Shown: positions 25,104 through 34,382 of the stretch, one piece after another
How the letters are laid out: each line of letters starts with the position of its first letter
Numbering within the stretch: position 1 is the first letter of the stretch
NCBI RefSeq assembly: GCF_000012945.1
Contig: NC_007510.1
Location: 2,046,001-2,110,000, forward strand
Direction: 5' to 3'
DNA from: Burkholderia lata
GTDB lineage: Bacteria; Pseudomonadota; Gammaproteobacteria; Burkholderiales; Burkholderiaceae
Length of the DNA: 64,000 nucleotides
The notes under the pieces: model-generated
What the model was told of the DNA's origin: nothing
The model's database searches: none
The model's input: only the letters and a program-made list of their open reading frames with translations
Program-made: the position numbers and the translations under genes

Positions 25104-28100
25104 GCGTTTCCTACGAAGAAGGCCGCTTCAACCTGTCGGCGTGGGCGTTGCGCCACCAGGCGCTGGTCGTCTACCTGATCGCGCTCGCGACGCTCGCGGG
25201 CATCCTCGCGTACACCCGCCTCGCGCAATCCGAAGACCCGCCGTTCACGTTCCGCGTGATGGTGATCCGCACGTTCTGGCCCGGCGCGACCGCGCGGCAG
25301 GTGCAGGAACAGGTGACCGACCGGATCGGCCGCAAGCTGCAGGAAACGCCGGCCATCGACTTCCTGCGCAGCTACTCGCGCCCCGGCGAATCGCTGATCT
25401 TCTTCACGATGAAGGATTCGGCGCCGGTGAAGGACGTGCCCGAGACGTGGTACCAGATCCGCAAGAAGGTCGGTGACATCGGCTATACGCTGCCGCCCGG
25501 CGTGCAGGGCCCGTTCTTCAACGACGAATTCGGCGACGTCTACACCAACATCTGGACCCTCGAAGGCGACGGCTTCACGCCCGCGCAGCTCCACGATTAC
25601 GCAGACCAGCTACGCACCGTGCTGCTGCGCGTGCCGGGCGTCGGCAAGGTCGACTATTTCGGCGACCCCGACCAGCGGATCTTCATCGAAGTCAACAACG
25701 CGCAGCTCACGCGCCTCGGCATTTCGCCGCAGCAGCTCGGGCAGGCGATCAACGCGCAGAACGACATCTCGTCGGCCGGCACGCTGACGACCGCCGACGA
25801 TCGCGTGTTCGTGCGGCCGAGCGGCCAGTTCGACAACGTCGACGCGATCGCCGACACGCTGATCCGCATCAACGGCCGCACGTTCCGGCTCGGCGATCTC
25901 GCGACGGTGAAGCGCGGCTACGACGATCCGGCCGTCACGCAGATGCGCTCGAATGGTAAGGCGGTGCTCGGCATCGGCGTCACGATGCAGCCGGGCGGCG
26001 ACGTGATCCGGCTCGGCAAGGCGCTCGACGCCGAATCGAAGGACCTGCAGGCGCAACTGCCGGCCGGCCTCAAGCTGACGCTGGTATCGAGCATGCCGCA
26101 TGCGGTCGCGCATTCGGTCGACGACTTCCTCGAAGCCGTCGCGGAAGCGGTCGCGATCGTGCTGGTCGTGAGTCTCGTATCGCTCGGCCTGCGCACCGGC
26201 ATGGTGGTCGTGATCTCGATTCCGGTCGTGCTCGCGGTCACCGCCCTCTTCATGTACCTGTTCGACATCGGGCTGCACAAGGTGTCGCTCGGCACGCTCG
26301 TGCTCGCGCTCGGGCTGCTCGTCGACGATGCGATCATCGCGGTCGAGATGATGGCCGTGAAGCTCGAACAGGGCTACACGCGTGCCCGCGCCGCCGCGTT
26401 CGCCTATACGAGCACCGCGTTCCCGATGCTGACGGGCACGCTCGTCACCGTGTCGGGCTTCCTGCCGATCGCGCTCGCGAAATCGAGCACCGGCGAATAC
26501 ACGCGCTCGATCTTCGAGGTGTCTGCGATCGCATTGATCGCGTCGTGGTTCGCGGCGGTCGTGCTGATCCCGCTGCTCGGCTTCCACCTGCTGCCCGAGC
26601 GCAAGCGGCAGGCGCACGAGGCCCACCTGCCCGACGATCACGAACACGACATCTACGACACGCGTTTCTACCGGCGGCTGCGCGGCTGGATCGACTGGTG
26701 CATCGAGCGGCGCTTCGTCGTGCTGCTGATCACGGGCGCGCTGTTCGTCGTCGCGCTGATGGGCTTCACGCTCGTGCCGCAGCAGTTCTTCCCGAGCTCC
26801 GATCGCCCCGAGCTGCTCGTCGACCTGCGGCTGCCCGAAGGCGCGTCGTTCGCGGCGACGCTGCGCGAGACCGAGCGCCTCGAGAAAGTGATCGACAAGC
26901 GCCCGGAGATCGATCATTCGGTGAACTTCGTCGGCAGCGGCGCGCCGCGCTTCTACCTGCCGCTCGACCAGCAGCTTCAGTTGCCGAACTTCGCGCAGTT
27001 CGTGATCACCGCGAAATCGGTGAAGGACCGCGAAAAGCTCGCGACCTGGCTCGAAACCACGTTGCGCGAGCAGTTCCCGGCCGTGCGCTCGCGGCTGTCG
27101 CGGCTCGAGAACGGCCCGCCGGTCGGCTATCCGGTGCAGTTCCGCGTGAGCGGCGACAGCATCGCGACGGTCCGCTCGATCGCCGAGAAAGTCGCGGCGA
27201 CGATGCGCGGCGACGCACGCACGGTCAACGTGCAGTTCGACTGGGACGAGCCGGCCGAGCGCTCGGTGCGCTTCGAGATCGACCAGAAGAAGGCGCGCGA
27301 GCTGAACGTCACGTCGCAGGACGTGTCGAGCTTCCTCGCGATGACGCTGTCCGGCACGACCGTCACGCAGTACCGCGAGCGAGACAAGCTGATCGCGGTC
27401 GACCTGCGCGCGCCGCGGGCCGATCGCGTCGATCCGGCGAAGCTCGCCGGCCTCGCGCTGCCGACCCCGAACGGCCCGGTGCCGCTCGGCTCGCTCGGCC
27501 GCTTCAAGCCGACGCTCGAATACGGTGTCGTGTGGGAGCGCGACCGTCAGCCGACCATCACCGTGCAGTCGGACGTGCGCACCGGCGCGCAGGGCATCGA
27601 CGTCACGCATGCGGTCGACGCGAAACTGAACGCGTTACGCGCGCAGTTGCCGGTCGGCTATCAGATCAACATCGGCGGTTCGGTCGAGGAAAGCGCAAAG
27701 GCGCAGAAGTCGATCAACGCGCAGATGCCGCTGATGGCGATCGCCGTGTTCACGCTGCTGATGATCCAGCTGCAGAGCTTCTCGCGCGTGCTGATGGTCG
27801 TGCTGACCGCGCCGCTCGGGCTGATCGGCGTGGTCGCGACGCTGCTGCTGTTCGGCCAGCCGTTCGGCTTCGTCGCCATGCTCGGCGTGATCGCGATGTT
27901 CGGGATCATCATGCGCAACTCGGTGATCCTCGTCGACCAGATCGAGCAGGACATCGCGGCCGGCCACGGCCGCGTCGACGCGATCATCGGCGCGACCGTG
28001 CGGCGGTTCCGCCCGATCACGCTGACGGCCGCGGCCGCCGTGCTCGCGCTGATCCCGCTGCTGCGCTCGAACTTCTTCGGGCCGATGGCGACCGCGCTGA

Positions 28101-28246
28101 TGGGCGGCATCACGAGCGCGACTGTGCTGACGCTGTTCTACCTGCCCGCGCTGTATGCGACGTGGTTCCGCGTGAAGCGCGACGAACGCGACCCGCAGGA
28201 CGGCCCGCCGCCTGGCGGCACGCCTGCCGCGCCGTCGGGAGCCTGA
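25100..28246 (+). CDS. RND multidrug efflux permease
   Basis: A 1048-residue inner-membrane pump of the HAE-1/TriC-like branch. It has twelve membrane spans in two halves, with periplasmic porter loops after TM1 and TM7. The proton relay pair D-D in TM4 is visible near residues 407-409 (LGLLVDDAIIAVEMM). The first-half loop starts FTFRVMVIRTFWPGATARQVQEQVTDRIG. The C-terminal half contains MFGIIMRNSVILVDQIEQD. It is GTG-started, overlapping the adaptor stop by 4 nt. Substrates cannot be predicted; relatives export triclosan, fluoroquinolones or quorum signals. Confidence 0.92.
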   Translation: MSVSYEEGRFNLSAWALRHQALVVYLIALATLAGILAYTRLAQSEDPPFTFRVMVIRTFWPGATARQVQEQVTDRIGRKLQETPAIDFLRSYSRPGESLIFFTMKDSAPVKDVPETWYQIRKKVGDIGYTLPPGVQGPFFNDEFGDVYTNIWTLEGDGFTPAQLHDYADQLRTVLLRVPGVGKVDYFGDPDQRIFIEVNNAQLTRLGISPQQLGQAINAQNDISSAGTLTTADDRVFVRPSGQFDNVDAIADTLIRINGRTFRLGDLATVKRGYDDPAVTQMRSNGKAVLGIGVTMQPGGDVIRLGKALDAESKDLQAQLPAGLKLTLVSSMPHAVAHSVDDFLEAVAEAVAIVLVVSLVSLGLRTGMVVVISIPVVLAVTALFMYLFDIGLHKVSLGTLVLALGLLVDDAIIAVEMMAVKLEQGYTRARAAAFAYTSTAFPMLTGTLVTVSGFLPIALAKSSTGEYTRSIFEVSAIALIASWFAAVVLIPLLGFHLLPERKRQAHEAHLPDDHEHDIYDTRFYRRLRGWIDWCIERRFVVLLITGALFVVALMGFTLVPQQFFPSSDRPELLVDLRLPEGASFAATLRETERLEKVIDKRPEIDHSVNFVGSGAPRFYLPLDQQLQLPNFAQFVITAKSVKDREKLATWLETTLREQFPAVRSRLSRLENGPPVGYPVQFRVSGDSIATVRSIAEKVAATMRGDARTVNVQFDWDEPAERSVRFEIDQKKARELNVTSQDVSSFLAMTLSGTTVTQYRERDKLIAVDLRAPRADRVDPAKLAGLALPTPNGPVPLGSLGRFKPTLEYGVVWERDRQPTITVQSDVRTGAQGIDVTHAVDAKLNALRAQLPVGYQINIGGSVEESAKAQKSINAQMPLMAIAVFTLLMIQLQSFSRVLMVVLTAPLGLIGVVATLLLFGQPFGFVAMLGVIAMFGIIMRNSVILVDQIEQDIAAGHGRVDAIIGATVRRFRPITLTAAAAVLALIPLLRSNFFGPMATALMGGITSATVLTLFYLPALYATWFRVKRDERDPQDGPPPGGTPAAPSGA

Positions 28247-28248
28247 CC

Positions 28249-29814
28249 ATGGATCGATCGATGAACCTGAAAACCCAAGCCGTGCGGGCACTCGCCGTGG
28301 CGAGCCTCGCCGGCCCGCTCGCGGGCTGTTCGTGGTTCGCGCCGAGCGGCGAGCCGCCCGCGATGCCGTCGCCCGCGCACTACGGCACCACACCGCAAGT
28401 CCAGCAGACCGTGTCCGCGCAAGGTGTCGCGCAGCAGTTCGAGGTCGGCGCGCAGCCGGTGCCCGACTGGTGGAAGCAGTACCGCTCCGATGCACTGAAC
28501 GCGCTCGTCGACGAAGGGCTGCGCAACAGCCCGACGTTGAGCGCGGCATCGCACTCGCTCGATGCCGCGCGCGAACAGTTGCGCGGGCAGATCGGCAGCT
28601 CGATGCTGCCGTCGATCGATGCGGGCGGCCAGGCCACGCGCCAGCGGGCGCTCGGCGTGCCGATTCCCGCGCTCGGTGCGCCGACGCTGCTGTACGACAC
28701 GTTCGTCGGGCAACTGCAGGCGAGCTACACGATCGACCTGTTCGGCGCGTCGCGTTTCGCGAACCGTGCGCTGGCGCGGCGCGTCGACGTCAGCGCGTTC
28801 CAGCTCGAATCCGCCCGGCGCGCGCTGGCCGCGAACATCGTCACCGCATCGATCACGGTGTCGGTGCTGAATGCGCAGATCAATACCACCGAGCGGCTCG
28901 TCGCGCTCGCCAACGATCAGGCACACGATGCCGAACGCCGCTACGCGCTCGGTTCGGCCTCGCGCAGCGACGCGCTGAATGCACGGCAAAGCGCCGACAC
29001 GTTCGCGGCGAGCCTGCCCGCGCTGCGCCAGCAACGCGACTCGGCGCGCCATGCGCTCGCGGTGCTGGTCGGCCGCACGCCCGACCAGCCGCCGGCCGAC
29101 CTCACGCTTGCCGACCTGCACCTGCCCGAGCAAGTGCCCGTCGTCGTGCCGTCGGACCTGCTGCAAAGCCGCCCCGACATCCAGGCGGCCGACGCGGGGC
29201 TGAAGGCGGCCGCGGCCGAAGTGGGCCTCGCGACCGCGCAGATGTTCCCGCAGCTGTCGCTGTCGGCCGCGATGGGCAAAGGCGGCTTCAGCTGGCCGAC
29301 GATGCTTTCGGGCGCCGGCTCGATCTGGAACGTCGGCGCGTCGCTGAGCCAGCCGATCTTCCACGGCGGCGCGCTGCTCGCGCAGCGCCGCGCAGCGAAG
29401 GCGACCTACGAGGCCGCCGTCGACCAGTACAAGCAGGCCGTGCTCGGCGCGTTCCAGAACGTCGCCGATTCGCTCGCGGCGCTCGAGCACGATGCGGAAG
29501 CGCTCGACGCGTCGTCGCGCGCCGCACTGTCCGCGCGGGGTGCGTATGACGACGCGGCGGCCCGCGTGCGGCTCGGCGCACTGCCGCCGTCGGCCGCGCG
29601 CGCCAGCGAGCTGCAGTATCGCAATGCACGGCTCGACGAGATCCGCGCGACCGGCGCGCGGTTCGCCGATACCGCGAGGCTTTACCAGGCGATGGGCACG
29701 CCGCCGGTCGAGAAGGCTGACAAGGCCGGCAAGACCGACAAGGCAACCGGCGACTCCGCCACCGGCCAGCAAGCGCGCGCCGCCACGGCCGACACCCCGC
29801 CTTCGCCGCAATAA
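28249..29814 (+). CDS. NodT/OprM-type outer-membrane efflux lipoprotein
   Basis: A 521-residue outer-membrane factor, third gene of the RND operon. The lipoprotein signal ends in AGPLAGC (Cys near residue 25). It then shows two TolC-type repeats with long helices (SPTLSAASHSLDAAREQLRGQIG and SRPDIQAADAGLKAAAAEVGLATAQMFPQLSLSA-type). The C terminus is disordered (Lys/Asp/Ala/Thr). ATG 28249 starts 2 nt after the pump stop; a second ATG is at 28261. It would form the trimeric exit channel of the tripartite pump. Confidence 0.9.
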   Translation: MDRSMNLKTQAVRALAVASLAGPLAGCSWFAPSGEPPAMPSPAHYGTTPQVQQTVSAQGVAQQFEVGAQPVPDWWKQYRSDALNALVDEGLRNSPTLSAASHSLDAAREQLRGQIGSSMLPSIDAGGQATRQRALGVPIPALGAPTLLYDTFVGQLQASYTIDLFGASRFANRALARRVDVSAFQLESARRALAANIVTASITVSVLNAQINTTERLVALANDQAHDAERRYALGSASRSDALNARQSADTFAASLPALRQQRDSARHALAVLVGRTPDQPPADLTLADLHLPEQVPVVVPSDLLQSRPDIQAADAGLKAAAAEVGLATAQMFPQLSLSAAMGKGGFSWPTMLSGAGSIWNVGASLSQPIFHGGALLAQRRAAKATYEAAVDQYKQAVLGAFQNVADSLAALEHDAEALDASSRAALSARGAYDDAAARVRLGALPPSAARASELQYRNARLDEIRATGARFADTARLYQAMGTPPVEKADKAGKTDKATGDSATGQQARAATADTPPSPQ

Positions 29815-29827
29815 GCCGGCCCTGCCG

Positions 29828-29866
29828 TCGGGTGCGTGCCGAATCTGCGTGCGCACCCGATTTCCG
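29828..29866 (+). terminator. Terminator of the RND efflux operon
   Basis: TCGGGTGCG (29828-29836) pairs with CGCACCCGA (29852-29860) and is followed by a short T run, just past the outer-membrane-factor stop codon. Confidence 0.65.
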
Positions 29867-29875
29867 ATCTTCCGC

Positions 29876-29906
29876 TTGACCCTCACGTAGCGTAACGTTC
29901 GAGACT
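29876..29906 (+). promoter_or_regulatory. MerR-type promoter candidate with long spacer
   Basis: A -35-like TTGACC (29876-29881) and a weak -10-like GAGACT (29901-29906) are separated by 19 bp, with a partly symmetric CTCACG-TAGCGTAACG-TTCGAG element between. This is the overlong, regulator-twisted spacing used by MerR family activators, so the downstream gene may regulate itself. Confidence 0.4.
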
Positions 29907-29934
29907 CCAGTGTGCGCACCGAACGGAGGAACGA

Positions 29935-30963
29935 ATGCGACTGAAAGTGGGAGAACTGGCGAAACGCAGCGGGCTGACCGTCCGCACGCTTCATCACTAT
30001 CACGCGATCGGTTTGCTGACGCCTTCGGCGCGCGCCGACAACGGCTACCGGCTGTACGACCGCCACGACATCGCCCGGCTCCACCAGATCCAGGCGCTGC
30101 GTCGCTTCGGCCTGTCGCTCACCGAAATCGGCGACCACCTGAACCAGCCCGACACCCCGCTCGTCGAGATCGTCGCGAAGCAGATCGCGCTGCTCGACCG
30201 TCAGCTTGCGCAGACCGCGCAGCTGCGCGAGCGGCTCGTCAGCCTGCATGCGCAGCTCGCCGCGGGCACGGAGCCGGAGCTGGCCGATTGGCTCACCACA
30301 CTGGAGTTGATGACCGTGTACGACAAATATTTTTCCGAGGAAGAACTCGCGCGCCTGCCGATGTACCAGAAGAGCCAGGCGGGCGACGCCGAATGGATCG
30401 CACTCGTCGACGAGGTGCGTGCGCTGCACGACGCGGGCGTGCCCGCCGAGGACGAACGCCCCCGTGCGCTCGCCAGCCGCTGGATGACGCTGCTCGTGCG
30501 CGACACGAACAACGACCCGCGGCTGCTGGCGAAGCTGAACCTGATGCACGAACACGAACCGGCGATGCAGTCGAAGATCGGCATTTCGACCGCGCTGCGC
30601 GACTATGTGCTGCGCGCGTCGTCGGAAACCAAGATGCGGATCTTCGAGAAGTATCTGGCGCCGGACGAGATCCGCTTCATGCGGGCCCACTACGGTGAAA
30701 GCGCAATGGAATGGCCGCAACTGATGGGCGACGTGCGCGACGCGATCGATGCGGGCGCCAGACCGGATTCACCGGAAGGCCGCGCGCTCGCGCAACGCTG
30801 GCTCACGCTGTTCTGCCGCTATGCGGGCACCGATCCGGCCACGCATGCGAAATTCCGCCACGCGATGATGAACGAGCCGTCACTGACGAAGGATTCGTGG
30901 ATCGACGACACGTTGATCGGCTTCGTGCGGGAAGCGATGGCGCAGCTTGCGCCTGCGCGCTGA
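29935..30963 (+). CDS. MerR-family regulator with TipAS-like C-terminal domain
   Basis: A 342-residue protein. The MerR HTH is LKVGELAKRSGLTVRTLHHYHAIGLLTPSARADNGYRLYDRHDI, followed by a coiled-coil dimer helix (KQIALLDRQLAQTAQLRERLVSL). The long C-terminal region holds two partly repeated helical ligand-binding units (YDKYFSEEELARLPMYQKS-type and IFEKYLAPDEIRFMRAHYG), the TipAS fold that captures thiopeptides and other drugs in actinomycetes. The position right after the RND operon suggests a drug-sensing role. GGAGGA precedes the ATG by 4-5 bases. Confidence 0.87.
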   Translation: MRLKVGELAKRSGLTVRTLHHYHAIGLLTPSARADNGYRLYDRHDIARLHQIQALRRFGLSLTEIGDHLNQPDTPLVEIVAKQIALLDRQLAQTAQLRERLVSLHAQLAAGTEPELADWLTTLELMTVYDKYFSEEELARLPMYQKSQAGDAEWIALVDEVRALHDAGVPAEDERPRALASRWMTLLVRDTNNDPRLLAKLNLMHEHEPAMQSKIGISTALRDYVLRASSETKMRIFEKYLAPDEIRFMRAHYGESAMEWPQLMGDVRDAIDAGARPDSPEGRALAQRWLTLFCRYAGTDPATHAKFRHAMMNEPSLTKDSWIDDTLIGFVREAMAQLAPAR

Positions 30964-31175
30964 GCAGGTTGAGTGCGTTGATTGCTTGACCGTGCGGGCG
31001 GCAGGCGGATTTCCCGTGTGCCGCCCGTTTCGCCATTTGCAGCCGGTGTCGCGAACCACATCCAGTACGAGCATCGGCAATGGCAGGCCCGCGCCCGAAT
31101 ATGCGTGCCGGCAGTCGGCGCGACGGGCATCCGGCATGCCGTCGGCCAGCCTCGGCACGTCGCCGTTGCGATGCG

Positions 31176-31400
31176 TCAGTCCGTTTCGCCCACACCGTCA
31201 TCGCTAAACGCGAGCAAGTCGCCGGGCTGGCAGTCGAGATAGCGGCAGATGGCCTCGAGCGTCGCGAAACGGATGCCCTTGACCTTCCCTTGCTTGAGCA
31301 GCGACAGATTCTGTTCGGTGATGCCGACGGCCGCCGCGAGATCCTTCGAGCGGACCTTGCGCGTCGCGAGCATCACATCGAGCTTGACCACGATCGACAT
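31176..31400 (-). CDS. Cro/CI-type small HTH regulator (YozG-like)
   Basis: A 74-residue helix-turn-helix protein: KLDVMLATRKVRSKDLAAAVGITEQNLSLLKQGKVKGIRFATLEAICRYLDCQPGDLLAF. This is the XRE_N26/YozG type typically paired with a DUF2975 membrane protein. It lies 8 bp after that gene, in one operon. It most likely represses the operon by binding the palindrome upstream of the DUF2975 gene. Confidence 0.85.
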   Translation of the reverse strand: MSIVVKLDVMLATRKVRSKDLAAAVGITEQNLSLLKQGKVKGIRFATLEAICRYLDCQPGDLLAFSDDGVGETD

Positions 31401-31408
31401 GGCGCGCC

Positions 31409-31969
31409 TCAGACGAACTGTCGATGTTCGGCATCGAGCTCGCTCGCCTGCCGGAGGATGTGCGCGATGACCGCGATGCAGGCCGCGGTGAACAGCGCAA
31501 CCACGTACGGCAGGCTGAAGCCGATGCTGACCACGCGATGGCCGACCGGTTCGCGCAATGTCGCCCACACGCTCAGGAGCGGTTCGCACAGCAGGCTCAG
31601 CAACACCCACAGGCCGATCGCGCGACCCGTCTTGCCGAGATGGCCGGCCGCTTGCGCGGAGAAATAATCGCGGCGCGCGTAGGTACGGAACAGCGCGCGC
31701 AGATGACGCAAACCGTTCGCGAGCGCGATCAGCGGCACGCTCGACAGCAGGATGCCGACCGCCTTCTGCCACCACGGGAAGGCGGCGACGTCCACGTTCA
31801 GGTTCGAGATCACTGAATCGGTGAGGCCGAACACGAGGCCGGGCCCGGTGGCCGCGTTCAGTGACGGAAACGCCCAGCACGCGGCGTTGAGCACCAGCAT
31901 GCCGACGATGAACCATAGCGTGACGGTGGCCATCTGCTGGCTGATACGGGCAATGCGATCGGAATGCAT
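31409..31969 (-). CDS. DUF2975-family membrane protein
   Basis: A 186-residue protein with four predicted membrane spans, first gene of a two-gene operon with the small HTH regulator. Membrane segments begin around TVTLWFIVGMLVLNAACWAF and continue through LLSSVPLIALANGL, IGLWVLLSLLCEPLL and YVVALFTAACIAVIAHIL. DUF2975-HTH pairs recur in many bacteria, with no established function; a membrane-bound antagonist of the regulator is a plausible role. ATG 31969 has GAGGA 6-7 bases upstream. Confidence 0.8.
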   Translation of the reverse strand: MHSDRIARISQQMATVTLWFIVGMLVLNAACWAFPSLNAATGPGLVFGLTDSVISNLNVDVAAFPWWQKAVGILLSSVPLIALANGLRHLRALFRTYARRDYFSAQAAGHLGKTGRAIGLWVLLSLLCEPLLSVWATLREPVGHRVVSIGFSLPYVVALFTAACIAVIAHILRQASELDAEHRQFV

Positions 31970-32015
31970 GCGAAGTCCTCGACGGGGAATGAACGTGCGT
32001 CGAGTGTACCTCAAT

Positions 32016-32036
32016 AATTATCGTAAAACGATAATT
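32016..32036. promoter_or_regulatory. Inverted repeat upstream of the HTH/DUF2975 operon
   Basis: AATTATCGT-AAA-ACGATAATT is a perfect 9-bp inverted repeat with a 3-bp centre, in a short AT-rich pocket 47 bp upstream of the DUF2975 start. It is a likely autoregulatory operator for the HTH protein. Confidence 0.65.
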
Positions 32037-32133
32037 AATTGTCGTATTGTCATGATTTCTTATCGCGTTGCATGCTCAAGCTCGCCTCATCAGGCGCGTG
32101 TCGGACGCACCGTCGCGAGCCTCGAGCGCATGC

Positions 32134-32664
32134 CTATCGATAGTCGCGCGCGCTGATCCCGTGCCAATGCTTCGTCATGTAGCGCAGAAATGCGGGTTGA
32201 GCTTTCAGGTCTGCATTCGGTACCGGGGCCGCGCCGCCATCCATGAACTTGCCGTTGACCGTGACGGTTTCCTCGCCGCGCAGCACGTACTTCGTGCCCT
32301 GGTCGATCAGGAAGTACTTGACCTGGTCGGCGCTCACGTCGCCGCGGCAGCCGATCTTGTACGCGAACATGAACTGCTTGCGGCCGTTGCCGAGCAGGTC
32401 GCGCATTTCGATCGACGCGGGCACGACATCGAGGATCACGTCGACCGGGCACTCCTTCACGTAGTCGCGCACGGTCCAGTCGGGCCGGCCGTCGAGCGTC
32501 GCGGCCACCTTGAGCTCGACGTCGCCGCCGGACTCGGTTCTCGCGAGCGTCACCGCATGCGCGCCGGCCGCATCGGTCCATGTGTATTCGGCGGCGGCTT
32601 GCGCCAGGTTGCACAGCGCGGCGGCGGCAAGAAACAGACAAGGCGAAAGGAAGCGTGTCTTCAT
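32134..32664 (-). CDS. Secreted hypothetical protein
   Basis: A 176-residue protein with a clear Sec signal peptide (MKTRFLSPCLFLAAAALCNLAQAA) and a mature beta-rich domain. That domain has VKECPVDVILDVVPASIEMRDLLGNGRKQFMFAYKIGCRGDVSADQVKYFLID, so two cysteines could form a disulfide. A GNGxxQ-type turn resembles the M949_RS01915 surface-polysaccharide group, but I am not sure of this. Start ATG 32664. The upstream neighbour is the sigma-54 activator gene, 86 bp away on the same strand; a functional link is not evident. Confidence 0.6.
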   Translation of the reverse strand: MKTRFLSPCLFLAAAALCNLAQAAAEYTWTDAAGAHAVTLARTESGGDVELKVAATLDGRPDWTVRDYVKECPVDVILDVVPASIEMRDLLGNGRKQFMFAYKIGCRGDVSADQVKYFLIDQGTKYVLRGEETVTVNGKFMDGGAAPVPNADLKAQPAFLRYMTKHWHGISARDYR

Positions 32665-32750
32665 CGGCGAGGTGGGAGGTGGGATCTGGATCGAACGCGC
32701 CATTATCGACAAAGCCGCCTGCCGCTGCCAGTCGCCCACCGCACGCCCGC

Positions 32751-34133
32751 TCAGCGCTCGCGCGTCCCGAGCCCAAGCGCCTTCATCCGCCGGTACAACG
32801 TCCGCTCGCTCATCCCGACCTGCTCGGCGAGCGCCTTGCGCGTGCCGTCGAACGTGCGCGCGATGCGCACGAGCTCCGCGTCCGACATGCCGCGCGCATC
32901 GGCCGTCCGGTCCTGCGGCGCCGCCGATGCGGCGACCAGCTCGGCCGGCAGATGCTCGACGCGGATCGTCCCGTCGTCCGCGAACAGGCACGCGCGTTCG
33001 AGCACGTTGCGCAGCTCGCGAATGTTGCCCGGCCACGCATACGCATCGAGACACGCACGTGCGCGCTCGGTCAGCACGAATGGCCGCGCGCTCGCGTCGC
33101 CCGCACTGGCGCGCGCGTTCGCGATCCGCCGCAGGATCGATTCGGCCAGCAGCGCGACGTCCCCGCGCCGGTCGCGCAGCGCCGGCAACGGAATCGGAAA
33201 CGCATTGATCCGGTAGTAGAGGTCCTGCCGGAACCGGCCGTCGTCGATCATCTCGCGCAGCGGCTTGTGCGTCGCCGCGACCAGCCGGAAATCCGCACGC
33301 AGCGCCTCGACGCCGCCGACACGGCGGAACGTGCCCGACTCGATCAGCCGCAGCAGCTTCACCTGCATCGGCAGCGGCACGTCGCCGATCTCGTCGAGAA
33401 ACAGCGTGCCGCCCTGTGCGGTTTCGACGAGGCCCGGCTTGCGCTGGTTCGCACCCGTGAACGCGCCCTTCTCGTAACCGAACAGTTCGCTCTCGAACAG
33501 CGTCTCGGCGATCCCCGAGCAATCGACGACGACGAACGGCCCCATCGCGCGATCGCTCGCCTCGTGCAGCGCGCGGGCGAACAGCTCCTTGCCGGTGCCC
33601 GATTCACCGAGCAGCAGCACCGGCAGCATCGAGGGCGCGACGCGCTGCAATGCGCCGAGCGCCGCGTTGAATGCGTCCGCGCCGCCGACGAGCCCTTCCG
33701 CACTCGGCTGCGCGGACGCGCTGCGCACCGTCGTCAGCCGCTCGACATACGCGATCACGTTGCCGTGTGCATCGAAGATCGGCCGCAATTCGACGTCGAC
33801 ATGTTCGGGGCCGCGCGGCGTGTGATGGATGTGCAGCACGCGGTTCAACCCGCGCGATTCGAGCGCCTGCTTCATCGGGCAATGCTCGCCGGCCTGATCG
33901 CACGGCACGTCGTAGTGATGCGAGACCTGGAAGCAGTGCCGGCCCACATGCTCGACGCCCGCGACGCCGAACTGGCGCCGGTACGCATCGTTCGCCGCGA
34001 GGATGCGGTAGTCGGGATCGACGACGATCATCGGCTGCGGATCCTGCTCGAGATACGCGACGAGCGCGCGTACGTCGGGCATGACGTCGTGGCGCGGCGC
34101 GGGGACGATCGGGATGGTGTCGTGCGGATTCAT
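32751..34133 (-). CDS. fisR: FisR-type sigma-54-dependent activator of sulfide oxidation
   Basis: A 460-residue enhancer-binding protein. An N-terminal PAS domain (about 25-130) carries cysteines C67, C78 and C85. Their spacing, 11 and 7, equals that of the three sulfane-sulfur-sensing cysteines reported for Cupriavidus FisR (C53, C64, C71). The AAA+ domain has Walker A GESGTGKE (176-183), the sigma-54 contact loop GAFTGA (223-228) and FLDEIGD. A Fis-type HTH ends the protein ([25 protein letters not shown]). It is divergent from the persulfide dioxygenase-SQR operon, its obvious target. The open frame upstream of ATG 34133 lacks PAS similarity. Confidence 0.88.
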   Translation of the reverse strand: MNPHDTIPIVPAPRHDVMPDVRALVAYLEQDPQPMIVVDPDYRILAANDAYRRQFGVAGVEHVGRHCFQVSHHYDVPCDQAGEHCPMKQALESRGLNRVLHIHHTPRGPEHVDVELRPIFDAHGNVIAYVERLTTVRSASAQPSAEGLVGGADAFNAALGALQRVAPSMLPVLLLGESGTGKELFARALHEASDRAMGPFVVVDCSGIAETLFESELFGYEKGAFTGANQRKPGLVETAQGGTLFLDEIGDVPLPMQVKLLRLIESGTFRRVGGVEALRADFRLVAATHKPLREMIDDGRFRQDLYYRINAFPIPLPALRDRRGDVALLAESILRRIANARASAGDASARPFVLTERARACLDAYAWPGNIRELRNVLERACLFADDGTIRVEHLPAELVAASAAPQDRTADARGMSDAELVRIARTFDGTRKALAEQVGMSERTLYRRMKALGLGTRER

Positions 34134-34164
34134 GCGGACGCTCGGTGAAGGGGCGGACTGACAA

Positions 34165-34214
34165 ACTGCCAGACGGACTGCCAATTCTGCCACGACACTG
34201 CCAGTTGTGGCAGT
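34165..34214 (+). promoter_or_regulatory. Candidate FisR enhancer: repeated ACTGCCA sites
   Basis: The heptamer ACTGCCA occurs at 34165-34171, 34177-34183 and 34197-34203, with a CTGCCA at 34187-34192. The last copy forms a perfect dyad with TGGCAGT (34208-34214): ACTGCCAGTTGTGGCAGT. The cluster is about 110-160 bp upstream of the sigma-54 promoter, the normal distance for an upstream activating sequence. Confidence 0.7.
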
Positions 34215-34321
34215 CCACAGTGACGGACGGAGGCCAACGACGCCCGCGCATCGCTGCAGCCGCACCGAAAACCCAAGCCGAATCAAGTCCCTGGCAGATC
34301 GGCCGGCACTCCGACGCAAGC

Positions 34322-34336
34322 TGGCACGCTTCTTGA
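34322..34336 (+). promoter_or_regulatory. Sigma-54 promoter of the sulfide oxidation operon
   Basis: TGGCACG-CTTC-TTGA matches the -24/-12 consensus with GG at 34323-34324 and the -12 dinucleotide 10 bases further. GA replaces the usual GC at -12. It lies 46 bp upstream of the dioxygenase start codon and agrees with the sigma-54 activator encoded divergently. Confidence 0.7.
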
Positions 34337-34382
34337 GTTACCCATCCCGATTGCAGATGCAGAACCCGATCGAGGACACCCC

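Noticed and set aside
25610..27610. 666-codon open frame antisense to the RND pump, and similar long antisense frames (e.g. 28138-30720, 860 codons)
   Set aside because: Long open frames opposite real genes are expected at this GC content; the translations are Arg/His/Asp-rich without any domain, and the opposite strand encodes clear proteins.
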